A stretch of DNA of 64,000 nt from Henckelia pumila (taxonomy: Eukaryota > Streptophyta > Magnoliopsida > Lamiales > Gesneriaceae). Below the pieces are notes generated by a model. It had not been told where the DNA came from, ran no database searches, and saw only the letters and a program-made list of their open reading frames with translations. The position numbers and the translations under genes are program-made. Below are positions 57,889 to 64,000 of the stretch, piece by piece (within the stretch, counting starts at the first letter, position 1; the number at the start of each line of letters is the position of its first letter). The stretch is taken from the NCBI RefSeq assembly GCF_033568475.1, contig NC_133123.1:54567522-54631521 (forward strand), written 5' to 3'.

Positions 57889-59181
57889 TGTTGTGAAATT
57901 TCCTCGCAAGTGTACGAGTGTCAAGTTTTAATATAGTGAATAATTCAGATATCGATCCCATAGGGAATAAAATGAAAATCTTAGTGCTTGTAATTAAAAT
58001 AGTCTAAATTTTGTCTAGAAAATCAATAATCAAGAATTTTGCAATAAAAATAAAATAATTAAGATGATTTTAGATAGCACGCACACAACTTTCAGGAATA
58101 ATCAATCAGAGAAAAAACGGTCTAGAGGTATAGATTTCACCTGGTTTCAACAACAATCAATCCTAATTAATTAATCTTCATGAATTCCAATCGATTAATA
58201 GCCAAGAACACTTACGTATATTATTTCCCTCTCCCGAGCAACAAATAATGTTTATCAACTACAATTCAATTCCAATATTCCTATTAAAAATTTATCGCAG
58301 TGATCTATCACAAAACAATGTTCTCTTTAAAAGCTCTGTTAAAATCATACACTCTCCCGAGCTGTATAAATAATTAGCAGTGTATTTTCTAATGTCATAT
58401 TCAAAATCCCCTCTCCCGAGCAATGACTTCATATAAATATAACAAATCAATTATTGATCAGATAATTGAAAAGACAATCAATTCTAGAGAAAACAATTAA
58501 TCTAGAAGAAATTCAATTCAAATAAAATCAAAAATTCATAAAAGAGTCTACATCAGGTTCCATCCGACCTCTAGACTATAAAATTTATTTCATAATAAAA
58601 TTCTGAAAACAATAAATAATAAACCCAAACATGTTAAGAATTAAATAAAAGATAAGAAACAAATCCGTCGTCGACGCCGTGTCCGGACTATCAAACTCCG
58701 TCTTCGTTCTTCAAGTTAAGCTTCAGAAAATCTCCAGGAAAATCACACGATCAAACCCTCTGATTTCTATTGTGTGTGGCGGCTCTCCTCCCTTCTCCTC
58801 TGATACAAATTCCTTTTTATATTGCTCAGCAAAAGCCCACAAAATCCATCCCAAGAATTAATTGCCCGATTTAATAAAATTTCCAAAACAGCAATGGAGC
58901 GGACGCTCAATAGACGGCGCGGGCGCGCCTTCAACTCGTAATTTCCAATTCTCAGATTTCAGAACTCTGTACGTTGTTTCCTTTTCTTTTCTTCTTTCTT
59001 CTTTTCTTTTCCTTTCTCTTCTAAACTTCTTATTTTTCTCCTCAAAATTCCATAATTCACAAAATCTCGATAATTTCCTACAATCACAAAAACAAAACAA
59101 TACCCACATAAATCTGCTCGAAACAAATATTTAACAATTAAAATCATATATAAATTAAGTGTATAAAATACACTTATCAAT
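57889..59181 (-). repeat. Gypsy-2 5' LTR
   Basis: 1293 bp, TG...CA, colinear with the 3' LTR but slightly shorter; followed by the ATAGG duplication. Confidence 0.92.
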
Positions 59182-59245
59182 AGGACAGCAAGAAATCAGA
59201 AGAACAAGAAGGAAGAGTAAAAAAAAAAAAGAATTTAATGAAAAA

Positions 59246-59364
59246 GGGCTGCAACACGAGGACGTCCAAAGGGGTCACCCATCCTAGTATTGCTCTCGCC
59301 CAAGCACACATAACTTCGGAATTCTGATGGGATCCGGTGCATTAGTGTTGGTATGATCGCACCC
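59246..59364 (-). rRNA. 5S rRNA copy 31
   Basis: 119 bp, type D unit. Box A reads GTTATGTGTGCTTGG. It has the nt-55 change without the nt-68 change. The 3' part is altered (TTGGACGTCC). Confidence 0.9.
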
Positions 59365-59745
59365 AACAGTGAATGAATTCTTTATTGTATTGTCTCTCGA
59401 ATTGCGGATCGGAGAAACAGGCGCTGTACTTTCAAACGGACATAACTTTCGATTGGCTGAGAGTTACGGGAGCTTCATCCTGCTCATGCGAAACTCCTCT
59501 CGATACCTACAGCGCGCATCTCGGTCTAAGAGACAGAGACGCTCAAATTCCAACCCGAAGATGGTCTTTTGTGGCGTTTTTCCAGGTAGGGCGTGCTGGG
59601 ACCCACCGAAGCGAACCGCGTCATCCATATTGCACGTTCACATTGTATGATTCAGTCTATTGCATCTTTTCTATCCGCGGATTGGGCTGAAAGAGTCGGA
59701 AATAGGACGATGAGGAATCGGAAGAACAAGAAGTACGAGAAACAA

Positions 59746-59864
59746 GGAGTGCAACACAAGGACTTCCCTAGGGGTCACTCATCCTAGTACTGCTCTCGCC
59801 CAAGCACGCTTAACTTAGGAGTTCTGATGGGATCCGGTTTATTAGTGCTAGTATGATCGCACGC
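59746..59864 (-). rRNA. 5S rRNA copy 32 (terminator block missing)
   Basis: 119 bp, type D unit. The T-rich run that follows every other gene on the minus strand is reduced here to CTTGTTTCTCG, so transcripts would not stop at the usual place. Confidence 0.9.
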
Positions 59865-60264
59865 AACAGTGAATGAATTCTTTATTTTTTTGTCTCTGGA
59901 ATTGCGGATCAGAGGAACGAGAGCCGCAGTTTTAAACGGACATAACTTTCGATCGACTGAAAGTTACGAGAGCTTCAGCCTACTCACGCAAAGCTCCTAT
60001 CGATACCTACATCGCTTAGCTTGATCCAAGAGACAGAGACTCTAAAATTCCAACCCAAAAATGGTCTTTCGGGGCTTTTTTCCCGTAGGGCGCGCTGGAA
60101 TCCACTGAAGCGGCCCGCGTCACCCAGATCGCACGTTCACATCATGTGATTCAGTGTATTGCATCTTTTCTATCCGTGGATTGGACTGAAAGAGTCGGAA
60201 AAAGGACTACGAGGAATCGGAAGAACAAGAAGTATGAGTAAGAAAAAAAGAAATTAATGAAAAA

Positions 60265-60383
60265 AGGGTGCAACACGAGGACTTCCCAGGAGGTCACCCA
60301 TCCTAGTACTACTCTCGCCCAAGCACGCTTAACTGCAGAGTTCTGATGGGATCCGGTGCATTAGTGCTGGTATGATAGCACCC
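60265..60383 (-). rRNA. 5S rRNA copy 33 (closest to the remembered plant sequence)
   Basis: 119 bp. It has GAGAGTAGTACTAGG and GACCTCCTGGG, both as in common plant 5S, and differs from the form I recall at only about three sites: nt 7 (GGGTGCTATC), nt 47 and the last base. Type D spacer. Confidence 0.93.
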
Positions 60384-60781
60384 AAAGGTGAATGAATTCT
60401 TTATTGTTTTGTCTCTCGAATTGCGGATCAAAGGAACCGGCGGTGCACTTTCAAATGGACATAACTTTCGATTGGCTGAGAGATACGAGAGCTTCAGCCT
60501 GCTCACGCAAAACTCCTTTCTATACCTACAGCGCGCATCTTGGTCTAAGAGACGGAGACGCTCAAATTCCAACCCGAAGATGGACATTCGGGGAGTTTTT
60601 CCCCTAGGACGTGTTGGGACCTACCGAAGCGTCCCGCGTCACCCAGATCGCACGTTCACATTATGTGATTCAGTGTATTGCATCTTTTATATCCACGGAT
60701 TGGACTGAAAGAGTCGGAAATAGGATAACGAGGAATCGGAAGAACAAGAAGTACGACTAAGAAAAAAGAAATTAATGAAAA

Positions 60782-60900
60782 GGGGTGCAACACGAGGACT
60801 TCACAGGGGGTCACCCATCTTAGTTCTATTCTCACCCAAGCACGCTTAAGTGCGGAGTTCTGATGAGATCTGGTGCATTAGTGCTGGTATGATAGCACCC
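60782..60900 (-). rRNA. 5S rRNA copy 34
   Basis: 119 bp, with the nt-7 G to T change and CTCCGCAC at nt 45-51. Box A is slightly altered (GCACTTAAGCGTG). Box C reads AAGATGGGTGACC. Confidence 0.92.
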
Positions 60901-61297
60901 AAAATTGAATAAATTCTTTATTGTTTTGTCTCTCGAATTGCGGATCAAAGTAACAGGCGCTGCACTTTCAAACGAACATAATTTTCAATCGGCTGAGAGT
61001 TACGGGAGCTTCAACATGCTCACGCGAAGCTCCTCTCTATACCTACAGCGCGCATCTCGGTCTAAGAGATGGAGACACTCAAATTCCAACCCGAAGATGG
61101 TCTTTCGGGGAGTTTTTTCCTTAGGGCGCTGAGACCCACCAAATCGGCCCGCGTCATCCAGATCGCACATTCACGTCGTGTGTTTCAGTCTATTGCATCT
61201 TTTCTATCCGCGGATTGGACTCAAAGAGTCGAAAATAAGACGGCAAGGAATCGTAAGAACAAGAAGTACGAGTAAGAAAAAAAAAATTAATGAAAAA

Positions 61298-61416
61298 GGG
61301 GTGCAACACGAGGACTTTCCAAGGGGTCACCCATCCTAGTACTGCTCTTGCCCAAGAACGCTTCACAACGGAGTTTTGATGGGATCCGGTGCATTAGTGA
61401 TGATATGATAGCACCC
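61298..61416 (-). rRNA. 5S rRNA copy 35
   Basis: 119 bp with the nt-7 change. The start of box A is disturbed (CGTTGTGAAGCGTTC), and the nt-68 A is present. Confidence 0.9.
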
Positions 61417-61793
61417 AAAAGTGAATGAATTCTTTATTGTTTTGTCTCTCGAATTGCAGATCGGAGGAACAGGTACTAGACTTTAAAACGAACATAACTT
61501 TCGATCGGCTGAGAGTTACGGGAGCTTCAGCCTTCTCATGCGAAGCTCCCCTCTATACCTACAGCGCGCATCTCGGTCTAAGAGATTGAGAAACTCAAAT
61601 TCCAACCCGGAGATGGTCTTTCGGGGAGTTTTTCCCATAGGGCATGCTGGGACCCACCGAAGCGGCCCGCGTCACCCAGATCGCACGTTCACGTCGTGTG
61701 ATTCAGTGTATTACATCTTTTCTATCCGCGGATTTGACTGAAAGAGTCGGAAGAACAAGAAGTATGAGTAAAAAAAAAAAAATTAATGAAAAA

Positions 61794-61913
61794 AGGGTGC
61801 AACACGAGGACTTCCCAGGGGGGTCACCCATCCTAGTACTGCTCTCGCCCAAGCATGCTTAGCTGCGGAGTTCTGATGGGATCCGGTGCATTAGAGCTGG
61901 TATGATGGCACCC
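61794..61913 (-). rRNA. 5S rRNA copy 36
   Basis: 120 bp with one extra C next to box C. It has CTCCGCAG at nt 45-52 and a different nt-7 base (GGGTGCCATC). Confidence 0.9.
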
Positions 61914-62312
61914 AACAGTGAATGAATTCTTTATTGTTTTGTCTCTCGAATTACGGATCGGAGGAACAAGCACTGCACTTTCAAACGAACATAATTTTCC
62001 ATCGGCTAAGATTTACAGGAGCTTTCAGCCTCCTCACGCGAAGCTCCTCTCTATACCTACAGCGCGCAACTCGGTCTAAGAGATGGAGACACTCAAATTC
62101 CAACCCGGAGATGGTATTTTGGGGCGTTTTTCCCTTAGGGCACGCTGGGACCCACCAAAGCGACCCGCGTCACACAGATCGCATGTTTACGTCGTGTGTT
62201 TCAGTCTATTGCATCTTTTCTATCCGTGGATTAGACTCAAAGAGTCGAAAATAGGACGGCGAGGAATCGAAAGAACAAGAAGTACGAGTAAGAAAAAAAA
62301 ATTAATGAAAAA

Positions 62313-62428
62313 TGGGTGCAACACAAGGACTTCCCAGGGGGTCACCCATCCTAGTACTTCTCTCCCCGAAGTACGCTTAACTTTGTAGTTAAGGGATCCA
62401 GTGCATTAGTACTGGTATGATCGCACCC
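62313..62428 (-). rRNA. 5S rRNA copy 37 (degenerate)
   Basis: 116 bp. The 5' third lacks a few bases (GATCCCTTAACTAC), and box A reads GCGTACTTCGGGGAG. Box C is intact. Upstream spacer A-like, shortened. Confidence 0.88.
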
Positions 62429-62759
62429 AATAGTGAATGAATTCTTTATTGTTTTGTCTCTCGAATTGCGGATCGAAGGGACAGGAGCTGCAGTTTTAAA
62501 CGAACATAACTTTCGATCGGCTAAAAGTTACGGGAGTTTCAGCCTGCTCACGCGAAAGTATTCTCGATACCTACAGCAAGTATCTCGGTCTAGGACCCAC
62601 CAAAGCGGCCCGCGTCACCCTGATCGCACGTTCATGTCGTGTGTTTCAGTCAATTGCATCTTTTCAATCCGTGGATTGTACTCAAATAGTCGTAAATAGG
62701 ACGGCGAGGAATCGAAAGAACAAGAAGTACGATTAAGAAAAAAAGAAATTAATGAAAAA

Positions 62760-62878
62760 GGGGTGCAACACGAGGACTTTCCAGGGGGTCAACCATCCTA
62801 GTACTGCTCTCGCTCAAGCACGTTTAACTTTGGAGTTCTGATGGGATCAGGTGCATTAGTGCTGGTATGATCGCACCA
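62760..62878 (-). rRNA. 5S rRNA copy 38
   Basis: 119 bp, type D unit. Box A reads GTTAAACGTGCTTGAGCG, box C GGATGGTTGACC. Confidence 0.9.
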
Positions 62879-63276
62879 AACAGTGAATGAATTATTTATT
62901 GTTTTGTCTCTCGCATTGCGGATCAGAGGAACAGGCGCTTTACTTTCAAACGGACATAAATTTTGATCAACTGAGAGTTATGGGAGCTTCAGCCTGCTCA
63001 CGCGAAGCTCCTCTTGATACCTACATCGCGCATCTTGGTTTAAGAGACGAAGACGCTTAAATTCCAACCCGAAGATGGTCTTTCGGGTCGTTTTTCCCGT
63101 AGGGTGTGGTGGGACCCACTAAAGCGGCCCGCGTCTCCCAGATCACACGTTCACGTCGTGTGATTCAGTCTATTGCATCTTTTCTATCTGCGGATTGGAT
63201 TAAAAGAGTCGGAAATAGGACGGCAAGGAATCGGAAGAACAATAAGTACGATTAAGAAAAAAAAAATTAATAAAAA

Positions 63277-63395
63277 GAGGTGCAACACGAGGACTTTCCA
63301 GGGGGTCACCCATCCTAGTACTGTTCTCGCCCAAGCACGCTTAACTTCGGAGTTCAGATGGGATCCGGTGCAGTAGTGCTGGTATGATCGCACCG
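63277..63395 (-). rRNA. 5S rRNA copy 39
   Basis: 119 bp with box A and box C as in the array consensus. The changes lie elsewhere: the first base, a T to A in CATCTGAAC, AACAGTACT and the 3' end CACCTC. It is a candidate for retained promoter function, although its upstream spacer is shortened. Confidence 0.92.
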
Positions 63396-63746
63396 AGCAG
63401 TGAATGAATTCTTTATTGTTTTGTCTCTCGAATTACGGACATAACTTTCGATCGGCTGAGAGTTACGGGAGCTTCAGCCTGCTCACTAGAAGCGCCTCTC
63501 GATACCTACAGCGTGCATCTAGGTCTACGAGCTGGAGACGCTCAAATTCCAATCCGAAGATGGTCTTTCGGGGCATTTTTCCCGTAGGGCATGTAGGGAC
63601 CTACAAAGACGGCCCGCGTCACCCAGATCGCACGTTCACGTCGTGTGATTCTAGGAGAAATCGGCATGTGAAAGAGTCGGAAATAAGATGGCGAGTAATC
63701 GGATGAACAAGAAGTACGAATAAGAAAAAAAGAAATTAATGAAATA

Positions 63747-63865
63747 GGGGTGCAACACGAGAACTTTTCAGGGGGTCACCCATCCTAGTACTTCTTTCGC
63801 CCAAGCACGCTTAACTTTGGAGTTCAGATGGGATCCGGTGCATTAGTGATGGTATAATCGCATCC
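63747..63865 (-). rRNA. 5S rRNA copy 40
   Basis: 119 bp, type D unit. Box A is as consensus up to GCTTGGGCGAAAG, box C intact. The start is changed (GGATGCGATTATACC). Confidence 0.92.
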
Positions 63866-64000
63866 AAAAGTGAATGAATTCTTTATTTTATTGTCTCTCG
63901 AATTGCGGATCTGAGGAACAGGCACTGCACTTTAAAACGGACATAACTTTCGATCGGCTAAGAGTTACGGGAGCTTCAGCCTGCTCACGCGAAGCTCCTC

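Larger units (their letters stand above)
51543..59181 (-). mobile_element. Gypsy-2: Athila-like Ty3/Gypsy element, non-autonomous
   Basis: TG...CA ends flanked by ATAGG duplications (51538-51542 and 59182-59186) in a type D 5S spacer. It has LTRs of 1382 and 1293 bp, a primer site like the 3' end of tRNA-Asp, a long Gag-protease frame and a polypurine tract. There is no RT, integrase or second ORF, so it must borrow enzymes to move. LTRs differ at ~32-35 sites by eye (~2.5%), about 1 million years. Ends look whole, and the element looks reduced rather than shattered. Confidence 0.93.
59182..64000 (-). repeat. 5S rDNA tandem array, block 4 (type D)
   Basis: Ten 5S copies run to the window edge. 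The spacers are nearly all type D (+ strand: CAGCGCGCATCTCGG and AAATTCCAACCCGAAG). The spacer upstream of copy 37 is A-like and shortened, and the one upstream of copy 39 lacks ~45 bp near the gene-proximal end. The final incomplete spacer is 63866-64000. Confidence 0.95.

Noticed and set aside
7740-63706. Dozens of similar 60-106-residue open frames (MNSLLFCLSNCGSEEQ... and shifted versions) in the region between 5S genes
   Set aside because: They are the same non-coding 5S spacer repeated every ~515 bp; two or three frames are open at once in the same copy, lengths vary, and nothing resembles a domain. Repetition of the DNA explains the repeated frames.
7030-64000. Regular repeat spacing that might suggest CRISPR or an ordinary centromere satellite
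   Set aside because: The repeated unit contains a recognisable plant 5S rRNA gene with internal promoter and T-run terminator, so it is a 5S rDNA array in a eukaryote.

Overview
The window is nuclear plant DNA, most likely from a dicot. It holds a long tandem array of 5S ribosomal RNA genes on the minus strand, broken up by LTR retrotransposons. The evidence is about 40 copies of a ~119-bp sequence that is plainly plant 5S rRNA on the minus strand, spaced every ~515 bp, together with plant-type Ty1/Copia elements (initiator-Met primer site) and Athila-like Ty3/Gypsy elements (tRNA-Asp primer site). I see no ordinary single-copy host protein gene, tRNA gene or CRISPR array.

Layout. 1-5781: a broken Copia element (Copia-1), entering from the left edge. 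5782-7029: a partial LTR-like piece of another Ty3/Gypsy family. 7030-13770: first 5S block, interrupted at 12013-12922 by a second LTR-like fragment. 13771-33469: an Athila-like element (Gypsy-1, TSD TCTCT) that carries a 1.4-kb solo LTR (18630-20046, TSD TAGCC) and a complete-ended Copia element (Copia-2, 21868-33080, TSD GATAT); Copia-2 in turn holds a reverse-oriented solo LTR (27361-29220, TSD TAAAA). 33470-39548: second 5S block. 39549-48590: minus-strand Copia-3. 48591-51542: third 5S block. 51543-59181: minus-strand Athila-like Gypsy-2 (TSD ATAGG). 59182-64000: last 5S block, running off the right edge.

The 5S array has structure above the unit level. Spacers fall into types A, B, C and D. 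From 7 to 51 kb they follow an A-B-C order with a ~1.55-kb period, with some slips and hybrids. From 51.2 kb to the end the spacers are almost all type D. Genes next to type C spacers share two changes inside the internal promoter (nt 55 and 68). No copy in the window matches the plant 5S sequence as I remember it. Many copies have promoter changes, and a few are truncated. This looks like a decaying edge of a 5S locus rather than its working core.

Insertion order can be read from nesting and from LTR divergence counted by eye: Gypsy-1 is oldest (~5%), then Gypsy-2 (~2.5%) and Copia-2 (~2%), and Copia-3 is youngest (~0.6%). All the elements look broken or incomplete. The many ~60-106-residue reading frames in the 5S spacers are one repeated non-coding spacer read in different frames, not genes.
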